Origin: Casuarina equisetifolia
Lineage: Eukaryota; Streptophyta; Magnoliopsida; Fagales; Casuarinaceae
Assembly: GCA_028551475.1 (NCBI GenBank)
Contig: CM052362.1
Coordinates: forward strand, 17,962,021-18,026,020
Reading direction: 5' to 3'
Length of the DNA: 64,000 bases
This document shows, one piece after another, positions 34,602 to 47,780 of the stretch. Both the position numbers and the translations under genes were made by a program. Under the pieces are notes generated by a model, which saw nothing but the letters and a program-made list of their open reading frames with translations, was not told where the DNA came from and did no database searches. Position 1 is the stretch's first letter. The number at the start of each line of letters is the position of its first letter.

Positions 34602-37079
34602 GGCTCAAGAGGAAAGTCTTAGAAGTAGCAAAACCAAGAAATTCAACAGCAGCTAAGATGTTTGAGGAAAGTCTTAAAAGAAACAGAGAACGATAGGGAC
34701 CCAAGGGTTGCAGATGCGCAATTCTTGGTGGGAATGGTAAAACAGGTACCCCTGAAATTTGAAACTCAGGGTCTCCACGCAGTAATAGAGGGCAAAACCC
34801 ATGCTTGAGGAACGGAATCTAAGGACCAGGAACAAACCTCGTAGCAAATCAACCAAAAAGTTTTTTGTAATCAACGAGCATTACTTCTATCACAGAAAGA
34901 AGAACCGCATCAAGAAGAAACGAATTTCGAAAAACTCATCTCCGGGAAGCCCTACTAACAAGCAAGAAAAAGTCGAGACATTCTGGTTTTGAAACACCCA
35001 GGTATTACAAAATAGCCTTTCAGTTTGTCTAACGACAACGTGCTATGGGGGTTTTCCCAGATAAAAACTGCACCTTTTCTTGGGCACAAGATCAGGGCTC
35101 AAGACAGAGCACCGAAGGCAGATAGATTAAGAGAAAATGAATAAAAAAAGGAAACCCAGAACCACGAACGCTCCGAAATTCCGATTTTCTTTTCCCAGCG
35201 CAGCCCAAAATTCCAATAGGAAGCCTCCGACTGTGTGACAAAATGTGGTTTCTTTCAGCTTTCAAGAAAGAGAGAGAAAGTAGATTTTTTGTGTGCATGG
35301 ATGGGTTTGTGTGCAGTAAGCCCACGTTCCAAGAAAACACCCACCCACAACACGGTGAGTGGGAAAGGTCAAAATATTTTTAAAAACTCAACCCTGACAA
35401 CACGTTAGGTGGCATGTTCGAATGTCACCGAGATTTAGAGAGAGAAACCAGAGAACTTTAGTGCTCCGACGGCACTGTGTAAACAATGGGAAAATGGGGT
35501 TCCTCTTTTTCATTTTGGCTTTGCATCCGAAGCCTTTAGTTAAAGTCTCGCCCTTTGCCGATATTACTACTGTCTTCTTCTTTTCTTTGGCTCTCGGATC
35601 CAAAAAGGAAGCGACAACCACTGGGACTGAGCAAGTCCTGTCTGCAAAGCTTTAAACTGCTCTTGGCTTCAAAGACACGATCTTTTTCAATCGACAGATA
35701 ATCCTAGGAGATTTTGAGTTAGATCATAGGAGACTGACCTCTAGAGTTTGACCCTTCTTGTTCATTGGACTATCATTTTCTAACTTAACCTACACATGAA
35801 ACCAGATTCCATCCACTTTTTGACTAACCCATTAGAATGTTTTGACAGTATTCTTGTTTGAAAGCAATTCCAAATTTTATGAGGCAGGAAAGCACCAAGA
35901 AAGAAGAAACTGGAGACGAACTCCCCCTTCCTTCCCTTTGCGTTCATTCTTATTTCTTTTCATTTTTTACTTTGAAAATAAAAAAACTAATGGTAATTTT
36001 GATAATTAATTGAAAAAGTAATTAGGCTTTCTCGATTTGGAAGTATCTGAAATCTAATTTTAATTATCTTTCTTTATATGTTGAGCATGAATGTCGGCCT
36101 TTTTAAAAGTTTCCCTTTTTTCTTCTGGTGCCACTATCATTATGTAGCCAGATTTAGTGCTTTTATCTTTAGTACTTTTTAAATAAGTTGGAGAAATCTT
36201 GGGCTGCAATGCCAATCATGGCTTTCTTCTGATTTGGATGTCTAATAGAATTCTTAATTGCAAAATCTTGCTTTAAAGAAGAAAGTGTTTAGAGATGTAG
36301 AATTGTTGTTTGTTATTGCCAAAGAATTGTTTATAAACCTTAATTCAAATGTGAAAAACATCATTTTATTGTTTTTTAGTTTTTAGATAAATATAAATCT
36401 TATAACATGATATTAGAACTCAAATTTTCCTTCTTATTGTCTCTTATTACTAAAAAATCAATTAAAATTTTTATTTAATTATAAAAATGCATCATTTCAT
36501 TGCTTCGAAATTTAAATTAAATATAAGTTTATAAAAGAAAAAAGAAAAGCACTATAAGATTTCTCCCATTTCTTCCCTTTATCTTTGATGATTAGGATCG
36601 ACAAGGCCCACACATGAACAGATGGCTCACATCATCCGGAAGCACTTGTCCTCCATGATTGCTTAGCAATTTGAAAACATGATGCCCTTGAAATAACAAG
36701 CTGACACGGTATGAATGACGGCTCCCATTGTTCACAAAGGCATGTCGGGGCTGTGGACCAAGGCTTTGTCTAATAAGGCGTAATCCGACAAAAGTAAGCA
36801 CAAAGCGGTGCATCCAATGACAACTTCATCATTGAATCAACCACAAGCCCACATTATTGAAAGAAATGCTACATTCCCATGACAACTTCTCATCTTCAAT
36901 TAAACTAAATAAGATTTGCAGTGTCATAATTGACGGAAAGGGTTGCAATTAATACTTTTGATACTCTTGTATTTTCCATTTGGGTAAATGGTAAAGATAC
37001 ATAGGATAAGAATGGGGCTTAAATGGTGTTGAAAGCTACTTTTGTATCCCTGCCCTGTTCCATCGTGTCTCCAGTAAGA
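34602..37079. other. Leader/promoter of first PP2C and spacer to the second
   Basis: The 34602-35660 stretch (GAGAGAGAAA near 35440, TTTCATTTTGGCTTTG near 35510) has a diverged match upstream of the second PP2C at about 38727-39320, so the promoter was duplicated with the gene. 35700-36580 is AT-rich. No exon is supported. The minus-strand frame 36592-36813 matches nothing I know. Confidence 0.55.
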
Positions 37080-38726
37080 TCACTGTCCAGAGTACCCTGC
37101 CAATATGTAGCTCTTAAGCACTCCTTTTGCAGGTAAAAGAACTCAAGGCAATCTCAGAGCAGGAAAATTTAACCTAGAAAGTTAAAGAGAGCAGAAAAAA
37201 GGTGTACCTTTGATCTGTACAATGATTATGGAAATATCATCTGTACGGTGATAGCGTTGCAACCATAATTTATATGACTCTCCCACAACGGCACCACACG
37301 CATCACGTGGATCTTCATATCTTGCCACCTATATCAGGGTAAACATCAAAAAAATTGTTAATTTTAAATAAAGAAACAATTCTTTAATATAATATTAAAA
37401 TTCAACCTAATTGTCATTTTATATTTAACAAAGTTTATTTACTTATTATTAATTAACTTTAGATAAACCTTTACATAATATCAAAGCAAATTGATTCTTC
37501 CCACACTTTGTCCTCTTTGTGTAAGTCTTAGAATTGAGTTTGTGCAATACAGTTCATTTACATGAGAGGGGGAATACTAAGGATGTAATTGTTCCGCATT
37601 AATTATGTGAACATAGGATTAATATATGTATTTTTTTCATTTTCGATAACATAGGATTCTATTAAATTTAACTTAATAACTTAAATTGAGAAGTAATGAC
37701 TTAGTTTTAAACATGCTCAAGTTAATTAGAAATGCAATTGAAGGAAGAAGGTTTCCATTGTTAATTAAAGAAAGAAGAAGCATCAAGAGTAGCTAGAAAT
37801 TGGTTTCAGCATCGTACCATATTAACAACTGCATTGCTTGAGAGGGCATCGAAAACCCCATCGCTTGCAACGACAAAGAAAAGATGATTAGCTTTAAGTC
37901 GGAACATGGCCACCTCCGGAATAGCAATTGCGCCGACAGACTCTGCCGCGCCATCTCCCAGGCTTCTCGTAAACGCAGTTCCTGGATAGTCTTCATCTTG
38001 AAGCCACAACCTTGGGGGATCGCCGCCGTCAGATTCCTCATCCCCCCACGTCGGAATATTCGGGTCCTTCCATCCCTGCACTTGACTAGAACTCAGAACC
38101 CTGGCCCCGCATTGCTTCACTCTCTCGCACTCATCTTTCCTAAATGACGTCTGATCGCGCGATAAGTCATCAGCAACAATTTGATTGCCATTCTTCTCTG
38201 CAATCACGGCCCTCGAATCGCCCACATTTGCCACATAAAGCGTGTTTCCCACGACGAGCACCGCGATGGCCGTGGTGCCACTCATCGTATCATCAATCTC
38301 GCTTTCATGCAATTCAGAATTTGCAGCCAAACACGCAGAGGTAAAAGCTTGCACAGGGTCTTTCAACAGCGAGGGGTCATTCGCTAGTATTTCTACCAAC
38401 CTGTCCTTGACGAAATTCGAACACTGCGTGCCGAATTCACCATGCCCATCAAATACCCCAAAGAAATGGACATTCGGGTTACCTTGAAATCGCGTCCTAA
38501 TGCAGAAACTGTCTTGGATTTCTTCATCCGGCGAGGTCGGGTAGTAACCACGCTGCGTGAGAACCGAGTACTCTAAACGGAAATCGTGTGAAGGAACAGG
38601 TACAGACTCCAAGGGTCTCTTGGCGAGTATGTGTTTACCTGGCAGACCGTATGGAAAAACTTCGCGGGACTGTCGGTCAGATGACGGCGGGTGTCCCTTA
38701 CCGCACTCGCTGATTACACCGCCCAT
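37080..38726 (-). CDS. Protein phosphatase 2C, diverged tandem copy
   Basis: Paralogue of the PP2C at 31457-34601, in the same orientation. Exons are 37818-38726 and 37208-37328, with a probable short last exon 37080-37096. The first two joins are secure. The third gives 348 residues, ending a few residues after VQIKG and lacking the 75-residue tail of the sister protein. The N terminus reads [11 protein letters not shown]: Gly2 is kept but Cys3 and the Cys pair at 8-9 are changed. Catalytic motifs remain: [46 protein letters not shown] and [13 protein letters not shown]. The ENQD motif reads EIQD (Asn to Ile). Intron 1 is 489 bases against about 1.6 kb in the sister. The frame is open, so it is probably a working phosphatase with altered localisation. 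The C terminus is uncertain. Confidence 0.87.
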
Positions 38727-40660
38727 AGCTCAAAGGCAACTTTTCAAGGGCCAAAACCAAGAAATTCAACGCAACCAAATTGTTTGAGGAAAGTCCTCAA
38801 GGAAACAGAGAACTATTGGCACCAGAGGAGTTGCAAATGTGTAATTCTTTGTGGGAATTATGAAATGAGTGCGCCTGAAAATGGGAAATGAGGTCTTGAT
38901 GCGGCAATAGAAAGCAAAACTAATGCCCGAGGAAAGGAATTTGTGGAACAAAACCTAGTACCAAAGAAAGAAGAACCGCATTAAGAAGAAGAGAACCAAC
39001 TCAAGAAAGCCCAACCAAGAAGCAAGAAAAGGTTGAGTCATTTTTGTCTCGATCACGAGTACTCAGAAAATAGCTCCGCTTTGCAAAGTTAACGTGCTGT
39101 GGGGGATATTCGCGGAAAAAGAAAAAGAAAAATTGTAGCCTTTTCAGGGCACAAGATCAGGCCCAAGAGAAAGCATCAAAAAGCAGAAAGATTAACAAAA
39201 AAGGAGAGAAAGATTTAGAGAGAGAAATCAATATTCTGTATCAAGAACTGTAAGGCTCCTTCTGAATGAAGCAAACAGTGGAAACTGGAGTTTTCCATTT
39301 CATTCTGGCTTTGGGCTCGAAGATTTTCGGTTAAGCGCGTCCTGAGACCGCGACATAACAAAAGAAGAGTCTCTGGCAGTCATAGTACAGTATGAACAGG
39401 TACTACTTTGTCTGGCTTTTGGATCATAAGTCGTCTGCAAACCTTTACTTCACAGAGGGAAACGGAGACAAAGCTGCCTTTTGCATGGTGACCGCAGGGT
39501 AAGTGATATCATTCAGTTTTGACATGCTTCTTCTTGTTCAATCATTTTGAACCGGTTGTCAAAATTTAAACTGTTTTCGCTGCCCATGATTAAAAGAAAA
39601 AAGCTAGGAAAATGTGACTTCTAAAGTTTTAGTTCCATACAACGTTTATCTTCGTATGTACACGAAACATACAAATATTAGATACAACTTCTTTGTAGGC
39701 CTTAATGCGTATAGTTCTCTGTTTTGGAAATTGATAGCTTGGATAAAAAAATGATAATGGAAGCATAATTGGCTTAAAGAATGTTTTATTTGCTAGTTCT
39801 TAAAAATTCATGTCACTCTAGGACTGATGGAGACCGGCAACTGAAGTGCCTGGTAACTGGAAATCCCATTTATTTTTTTGTGTTTAAGGGAACTTGAAGG
39901 TTCCATGTTTTTTGAGCTGCCTGCCTACTTACTAGTATGCCCTAACTTGGGCATTGTTTTGAGTAAGCAGCCAAGTTTGTTGCATATATCATCTAGCATG
40001 GACTTACAAGGCTGAAATGCAGAGTTTTAATAACATATATCAAGTACAGAGTTCATAGAAGCAATCAAACTTAGCCAGGACAAGGCTAGTTCGTTCAAAA
40101 AGCTCCTTCCGAGGTAAAATTTCAGTGTATTCACACAATTCATGAACAAAAAATCTTCCTCAGGTTTTCATTTCTCCTCATAGTATTATCTTTATAACCA
40201 AAAATAGCCAAAAACAGCCGTTCACGTTCACCCATTGTCTACATTGTTTCCTCCAAACGACCTTCTGTAACACATGCTGCCCTCAAAACGCTGCATGTAA
40301 AACACATTGACCAACTGTGTAAGACGTGTAAACTTGTCATGTGTATCATGAGAGCGTCCCGTTAATCTAAATTCTGGCTAGTTAGATACCACATAACCAT
40401 TAGTTTTGCAAAACTAACATGGTCAGGGTGAAGGCTTCATTCAGCCACTCAAAGTTGTCACCACCCTGTCTTCTGGTTCCATCCACGATCAACTTGCTTA
40501 ATATGCCCAGCCGAAACAAGCAACAACTGTTGTAAAGGCCCCAAAGAAGAGGAGCTAACTTTTGAACTTTTGGCCTTGGATAAAATTGACTTTTTTCCCG
40601 TTTCTTCTCTTCTCTTATGGAAATATAACTCTTTTTTTGTTCTTTTTTTCTTTTTAAAGT

Positions 40661-40692
<32 letters not shown>

Positions 40693-43545
40693 GAATGTAA
40701 ATCCTGAAACTCACTCGGGCCTCAGCAATCATGGGTCTGATAAGGTGAAATCCTATTGGGCTTCAAATATGGGCTTCAGGCCTGACCAAGCATGTATAGC
40801 CAGTTCTGACAAGCAGCAGTCCCACATTTGGTATGTAGCTTTTTTAGGCGAGGATGGTTGTCACAAAGTCTAAAATCTTCCGAAAGCTTCATCATCTCTG
40901 CATGGTAACTATAGCAGCAAAACCTGCTACCATAAGCTTGTGTTTCCGTCTCTGCGAGCTTAGTTGTTGCATAATAAGTATCAAATTTAGCTCTGCTTTT
41001 TACAAATTTAAGACATGATTCAATAATTATAAATCCCAGTTTTAGGGGTGAACACAAACCCAAAATAGTTTTTAAAACAGTGATCCTCAGTTAGATCCTT
41101 GGTGCTAACTATGAGCTGATCTTTGGTTCATCTCAACTGCTCGCTTGCGCTGAAAAAAGTATGTTTCTAGAACCCTTGTTGCTTAATCTAGCGCTGCCCA
41201 CAAAGAATGGACCTGGCAAGCCAAAAAAGTTGTCTAACTTTGACCAGTTGTTTAATGTTTCTTTAGGATTATTTATTTAGGCCTCAAGACCCTGTCAGAA
41301 TACATGTATTATTCATATCACGCTTAGGCATATAGTTTACTCACAGCATATCAACATTACAATCATTCTGTTGTATAGTGTAGTGGGATACTCCCCTTTT
41401 CCTGATCTCCTCTTCGATTAAGAACAGTCCTTGAATAAAGTTTTAATAGTAAGAGTGATGCATTCCTGGAGCCTAGTTTAAGATTAGCGGATAAGTTCTC
41501 AGGACTGGAATTTGTCATCTTGATGAGAATTGGGAGCATACCGCCATGTCTCTTCTTCTCTCCTTGGAAAAGTTCAGATCAAATCTCACAGATTTATGAG
41601 CCAATCTTTCAAAGGATGCAAGCTTTTCAACGGGGCATACGGAGGAACAAGAATTTGAGGTTTCCTATGTGGTATGCTTCAACCAACATCTTTATCTTAA
41701 AGTTCTTTAAAAATGGGAGGTAATCATAGGAGGTGTACAACATAGAATCTAATTCGTTGCATTAAGCGCTTAAAAAAACAGGAGTTAGAGTTTCAAGATG
41801 TCGTCATCCTCTCTTTTGGTCCACATTCACCTAAAAGCCTAATCGCACTTGCTCTCTTACTCATTGGAAAAGGTGAAAATGGCAAGAGCTTTAAGCTTTC
41901 CAACATCTTAGAGATTGTCTTTATGAAATTGCAAGATGGGGGCTTAACCAAGGATGTAGAAAGCTGGGTTCCTAGATTAATTACTACAACTTTTCGTCGA
42001 GGACAGAGAGTTTGGAGCAGAGGGAACATGATGGCCTCCATGCTTACATATCCCATGCCTGACATTATCAATGGCTTCAAAAAGAACTACGAATCTCTTG
42101 AAACTCCCATACACGTCTCTCCCTTTCTCTCTCTACCCCTTTGGCGTTTGTGGAATTTTACAGAGTCATAGCTGGCCAAACATGAACATAGTGAATGACA
42201 GCATGTCTATGTCAGCTGCGCTGTCTCAGAAACTGCTAGCTTTGAGTAAAGCTTTTACCAGTACTCACTGGATTTCGCGCATCGACTGGTGTCAGTCACT
42301 GCTGATCAGAGGATCATACACGAAGATGCAGGACACCCAAAAACATCATGAAAATTTACAAAAAAGAGGCAAGTAAAATATTTTGTCTTGTAAAAACAAG
42401 ATACGGAACAATGTACGGTTGTTTTAGCTGTTGGTATGTCTATTCTACCGACTAAGACAGGCCGCTCCCTCTCCCCAGAACCATCCCGTCAAATGCTAAG
42501 TTTTATGATTTCGCTGTGTTTCCCATATCCATGCTGTTTAATTATGAAGATCTTATGTCTCTTAGCCCATCTTTGTCCAAACCCACCTTTACTTTTTAGC
42601 ATTAGAGACTACCATGACAATCAATATAATTAAATGAATAACCCAACAAGACAATAAATATGCTACCGTCACCCATTAAATGGAAAATGAAAAAAAAAAA
42701 AAAAGAGCCCACATTACAGAATTGAAATACGCAACAGGAAATCCTGAAATCTTGCCTTCTGAAAATGGAGTACTTTGTCTCCTAACGGCGTAGGTGGGAA
42801 CAGGGCATTGATTGAGTGGAATTTCCAGGACAGGAACTGAAAGTCTAGGGGAAAAGGAGGAGAATAAGACAGTGAAGCGGTGTTGAGGGGTTTGAGGCAA
42901 AGAGAGGGTGACAAAGTCACGCAAGAAAATGATGCTTTGCGTGAAGCAATTGAGAGAGATTCGGATTTGAGAAGGAAAAAAAAAAAATGGGAGAGAAGGT
43001 TTGGCTTCAAAGCACGAGAGAAATGATGCAGCGTGTATGGAAGGATCTTCTCTCTCCATTCCCATGGCGTATCCATTGGTCGAGATAGATTTTGGTGTGG
43101 CAGGGCTCGAGGTGTGACATAAAGAATATAGCTGGTATTATTTGGTCACCTGCAAGTTTTGCTTGTGACTCTGTGTGGGGACTATGCTAAGATTATGGCC
43201 ACTTAAATCTCCCTAACATGTCTTGTTTCCTTCAAAACATCTTCGCTCCAGCCATGTATTGCATGATTCTGGTGGGAGCCATCCAAGTAGATCTCAACAC
43301 CAATTTTTTTATAATCCATGCCCTCTTCTCACCATTCAACCCTCTTTTATCACATTATGACTAAATAGTCTAAACCCATCTTCCCCGCTTGGTGTTAACA
43401 ATGCCAGAACTGCAATTACCGTGAAAAACACTTACAAGGGTTGAGCTTAAAAGAATGCTAATTATGCCTAGTATTTTTATGGCTTTTCAAAGTGTTTCTT
43501 TGAGCACGTCTACCTTTTCAAGACTTCTATTTGGGACTTTTGTGA
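38727..43545. other. Leader of second PP2C, then a gene-poor stretch
   Basis: Up to about 39450 this is leader/promoter sequence shared with the first PP2C. From there to 43545 I recognise no exon on either strand. It includes a TA/TG microsatellite at about 40658-40691. Open frames at 41793-42171 and 42676-43076 have no domain I can name. Confidence 0.5.
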
Positions 43546-43599
43546 CTTGACTGTAATCATCAAGATTCCTGCTTTAAATGATATTAAGTTTTTTAATAC

Positions 43600-43860
43600 A
43601 TATATAGCAAACCATGAATCTTCTGCTCAGATTTCTGCTCACTATGCTTACTCATTTGAGAAATTTTTTTTTTTTAAGAAAAAAAGTTGCATCAAAGTAA
43701 TCATCAAGAGTATTCTTACATATGATTTTGTATACAGTTCCTATGAACATGGTTAATCGAGTCTTAGGAGCTTTTCTTAATCCTATATACGTAACTTTTA
43801 GTTTGAAATCTTTGTTTTCAAGATTTAGTTGAACAAATCTACTCATTTGAAGATTTTCTA
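43600..43860 (-). mobile_element. Ty1/copia retrotransposon fossil, reverse transcriptase fragment
   Basis: Minus-strand translation near 43650-43846 resembles the copia polyprotein stretch ending in the family's FKLKKALYGLKQAPRxW block, here FKLKVTYIGLRKAPKTR, followed by a weak match to the next part of the domain. Only a small part of the pol region is recognisable. It is heavily decayed and no LTRs could be paired, so it is probably old. The flanking AT-rich sequence to about 44225 may belong to the same insertion. Confidence 0.45.
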
Positions 43861-46800
43861 AAGTTCGTGTCAGTGTATTTGTTAATCAGTAAATTTTAAT
43901 CTCACATACATATGTATATGTAATTGTTTACAATATTTGTATTAGTTTACAACTTCTTTATAAAGTTAACAAAATCTTATTGGTTACTTGATTAAGTATT
44001 CTATTAGTATCTCAATAAAGATCAAAGTAATAATTAAGATTCTTCTTCTAAGCAATACGAAGTATAAGTTTGATCGTTTGCATAGATAATAAGTTCGTGA
44101 TCTTATGTTTTTATTGAAGCAAACAGAACATAAAAATAATACACTTGGCACAACTCTAGTGTTTGCTCTTTTCTTTTTTCGAAAACGCCAAAGGTTAGGA
44201 GTTTTTAATCCTTTGGTGACCATGATAACATCCTACCAATTAGGCATCTCCTAGGAGGTGTCTAGACAATAAGAAAGGAACAGTACACCCAACAAGCAAA
44301 AGAAAGCTGCTAGTTGGTATTAGGAAACAGGAATTGGAGTCTGAACAAATTCCACATCAAAACTTAATGAGGCAAGCGTCTGGAATTAGGGAAGGTGAAA
44401 GGCAAGGAAAGGCAAGGAAAGAGACCTGTCGAGCATGATCTGCAACACCCAACAAGCAAAAGAAATGAGAGTGATTGTCCCATGAAAACGAATCCAGAAC
44501 TCTCAAGACTTGGGCACTAGAAGCTGATCACAGTGGTTCGCCCAAACAAAAACAGTGGTGGGCTCCAGAAGTTAAGGGCAAGTTTTGGTGCGCATGGTAC
44601 AGTAGCACTCAGGGATGCTCATTAGTGCTCAAACCCAGAAAAGGAAAAAAGAAAGATAAATACAAGACGTATAGCAACGTTTTTGCTACATGTGTGCAAA
44701 TGTGCGCGTGCAAGCATGTGTGGCGGCTTGTTGCATACCAACAAATGCGGTTGTCGCACAACTCAGGGCCTGGTGGGGACGCCATGTCTGAGAAACTCAA
44801 TTGGGAGCTCGAACAAGGATGGACCTCAAGTGCCCAGGAGTTGGGACACATGCTAGATGATGTGTAGCTGCATGGGTCCGGCCACGGTGGCTGTCGGGAG
44901 GGGGAGGCTGTAGAGGGCTTATGAATGGGACCAATCATGGGTTTAGGGCTGCATGATTTGGGTGGGAGGAGGAGATGTGGCAGTGGGGTCAGTCCTAGAG
45001 GGTTTTAAAAGTTCACTTAGTGGGACCAATCTAAAGATTAGTGTGCTAAAGTTCTTCAAAATCCTTTCCTTTTGTCCCTTCAAATTTCCCCAGAGCTGTT
45101 CAAAAACAATTAATCTAAGATGGAAGAAGATTTTGGGTGCAACTTTTGATGGAAAAAGTTGGAGGATTTCGCTGAGAGTTTGGGTGAGACTTTCTTTTAA
45201 CATGAGATTGATTCAAAATTGGTATCATAGTTGGAAGTGGTTGACCATATTTCATGAGAGAGAGAGAGAGAGACAGACAGAGATGGCTTCTGTGTCATCT
45301 TCATATAGTGTTTTGAAGTTTGGTATTGCGCGTGCAGCACAAAGAGATGGGATTGTGGTCATAATGGAGGCTGCCAGCCACACCCCATAAGATTATTCAT
45401 GACGCATACACTCTGCATCATTCCCTTCCCCTTCAAACTGCAAAATTTTGATTCTAAACTCACAATTTTGCATCATTGCTTTCCCCCCTCCTCTGTTCCT
45501 TCCTACCTGCCGCTGTCTTCTTATACCTTTCATTATATCCCCTGTCTACCTATACCATACCTTTTGTATGAAAGTTTCCATAGAGCTGATCATTCTGAAT
45601 TATTGGTGTATAATCTTAGGCTTAAGTCTTATATTAAAAGCCAAGATGACCAAAAATGTGATGAGGAAGGTAGTTTTCGGAGGTTACGTAGCTTCCTACA
45701 GAAGCCCACACCAAGTACTAATTGCTTCCTTTTCCTTCAAAAACACTGTAACTCTCTACCGACCAGTTCCAAACAAATTCTCAAGAGTTTTTTTTTTTTT
45801 TTTTTTCTGGAAGCCTCATAGATAAATAGGGACCTAGATAAACATCATTTTTTCTTTTGAATCTTGTCTGGTGATTCATTTGGGCCAATTATTAAAAACA
45901 TTTCACTCTGTAGCAGGATGTATGGAATAGTTGCTGCTCTCAACGGGAACAAACCATTTTCACTTCAGTTACTGATATGCTAAGAACCGTGCATGCAAAA
46001 TAAATTGCATGCAAAATAAGTATGCTGCGAAGGGTTTGATTTCACGTATGGGCCTTCCCTAATTCAAGGATATTCTCATTATAAATCTGCCACGCTTGAT
46101 TCCTTTTGTTTTCTTTTTTTTCCTCTTTTCATTAGTATTTTGCAAACTAATTATTATTTTAAGGAAAAATGTTAATTATATGATGGGCACGTCTAGCTTT
46201 TTCTGATCTTCACCTGCTCTCCCAAGAAGGCAAGAATCGACAATGCTGTCCCTTTGGACAGTTCTGTTCGCACAGTACTGTGATTTTTACCTTTCCAATT
46301 TTCAATATCTGAGAACCATTAATGCCATCATCAAATAAAGTGGGGCTCATGTCACAGCCTTGAGTTACAGAGTTCTGCTTTGCTCTGCTCCTCTTGTTCT
46401 GCTTGCTTCTTTCTTTCTCTTTTTTCCACCGAAGTTCTGTTTGTCTTGCTTAATCTACAGATACTTGAGAACCTATAATCGGCAAGTAAAGCTAAGCAGC
46501 AACGCTGATAACTGCTGTGATGCAGAGAAGCATCCAGTTCTAGTCTATGATTATGTTTGTGTTTCATAGCAGCTACAGGCAAATGATTTTGATGCTGTAA
46601 GTTTTGTATTTTGACCCGGTCCTAAAATGTCTTCCATCTCTTCTAATAAGCAATCTTATGAACCTGTAGCTATTGAAATTTTGTTGGGTGATTGCTGAGC
46701 AAAGGCTATAATGTTGTCCCGGCGTATTGATGGCTGCACTTCGGCACTACCTGTTTAAACCTATTCCCTTGACCATAAAAATCACCATAATGATCCTTAT

Positions 46801-47600
46801 GATAAAAGAAAGTTGGTAGTTGTAGTGTGCTTGAAATCAAGTGTAAGCAACGTCGACAAAGGAGGAAATGACACCGCTCTTCCGGAACAGAAGAGAAACC
46901 TAAGAGAAATAATTAAAAGAAACAACAGTACTCTTTAAACTCAAATATTAAAACAAGGAGGCGCAGAAGGTAAAGTGACACAAACAACTAAGAAACGTTC
47001 TATGTGGTCACCTTATCGTACTGCAATATCTATGTTCAGCACCAGTTTGAGACATGATTGTTTATTGTACTTTTTTCTTTCACAAGAAACATTCTAACCA
47101 TCTACGTGTTTTATATTTTGTATTGGATTTCTAATGGAAGACCACCTACAAACAATGAGTACGACAAGGGGAATTGCCTAATGAAACTAGACACTATAAA
47201 TTGAAGCCTTGTAATGACATAGTGCAGAATAAGTGGGATTTGAATATGTTGTGTTGATAGAAATGGATGATTTGTTCGTTGCCCTGCTGTAGAAATTACG
47301 GAAGATGGGAATGAACAAAAGCTGTTGACAAATGATATGGCAGAACTTTATAGGGTGGAAGAAAATGGTGAATTTGCCGAGAGAGCTGTGACAAAGAACA
47401 AGATTGCGCGTGGGCATAAATTCCGTTCTTTGTTCCTGTCTGCGGAAAGATTTGGCACATAAAAATTTGGAACACATATCATCATCTTTTACACTTCATA
47501 ATGCCTGCAATTATTACTCTTGGTTGCATAGCCCGCATGCCCAAGCCAAACCCCCTTCCTCCTCTCACTTCCCTACTCCACTGTCTCTCTCTCACCCACC
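43861..47600. other. Gene-poor stretch upstream of SAMDC4
   Basis: No supportable gene. A direct word GGCAAGGAAA is repeated near 44401-44420, and ACACCCAACAAGCAAAAGAAA occurs near 44286 and 44445. A GA run lies at about 45256-45272 and a T run at about 45788-45806. The open frames at 44475-44867, 44953-45390 and 45399-45825 lack known domains and good codon signals. Confidence 0.5.
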
Positions 47601-47607
47601 TATAAAT
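47601..47607 (+). promoter_or_regulatory. TATA box of SAMDC4
   Basis: TATAAAT lies about 180 bases before the start codon. It is followed by a long CT-rich stretch typical of plant leaders. A transcription start about 30 bases downstream is expected, giving a leader of roughly 150 bases with no ATG. Confidence 0.6.
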
Positions 47608-47780
47608 TCCATCCAACCCCCACTTCTCTCTCTCACCTGTAGTTCCCCACTCTCCAACTATATCCCTCTCTTTCTCTCTTACTCTCTCGCTTTCTCGCCC
47701 TCTCGCTCTCTTGATTTGTCCTACAACCCATCCCTCTCTCAAAGTCTTCTTTTTCTGGTGTTTCATCCCAAAATACCTTA

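Noticed and set aside
36592-36813. A minus-strand 73-codon frame between the two PP2C genes
   Set aside because: It has no match to the PP2C tail or any other family I know.
41793-42171. Open frames on both strands between PP2C and SAMDC4
   Set aside because: There is no recognisable domain, splice context or start context.
44475-45825. Open frames of 125-145 codons
   Set aside because: Composition is random-like, with homopolymer runs inside and no family resemblance.
47501-47605. A 34-codon open frame upstream of SAMDC4 as a possible uORF
   Set aside because: It ends inside the TATA box, so it should lie upstream of the transcription start. It also lacks resemblance to the conserved SAMDC uORF.
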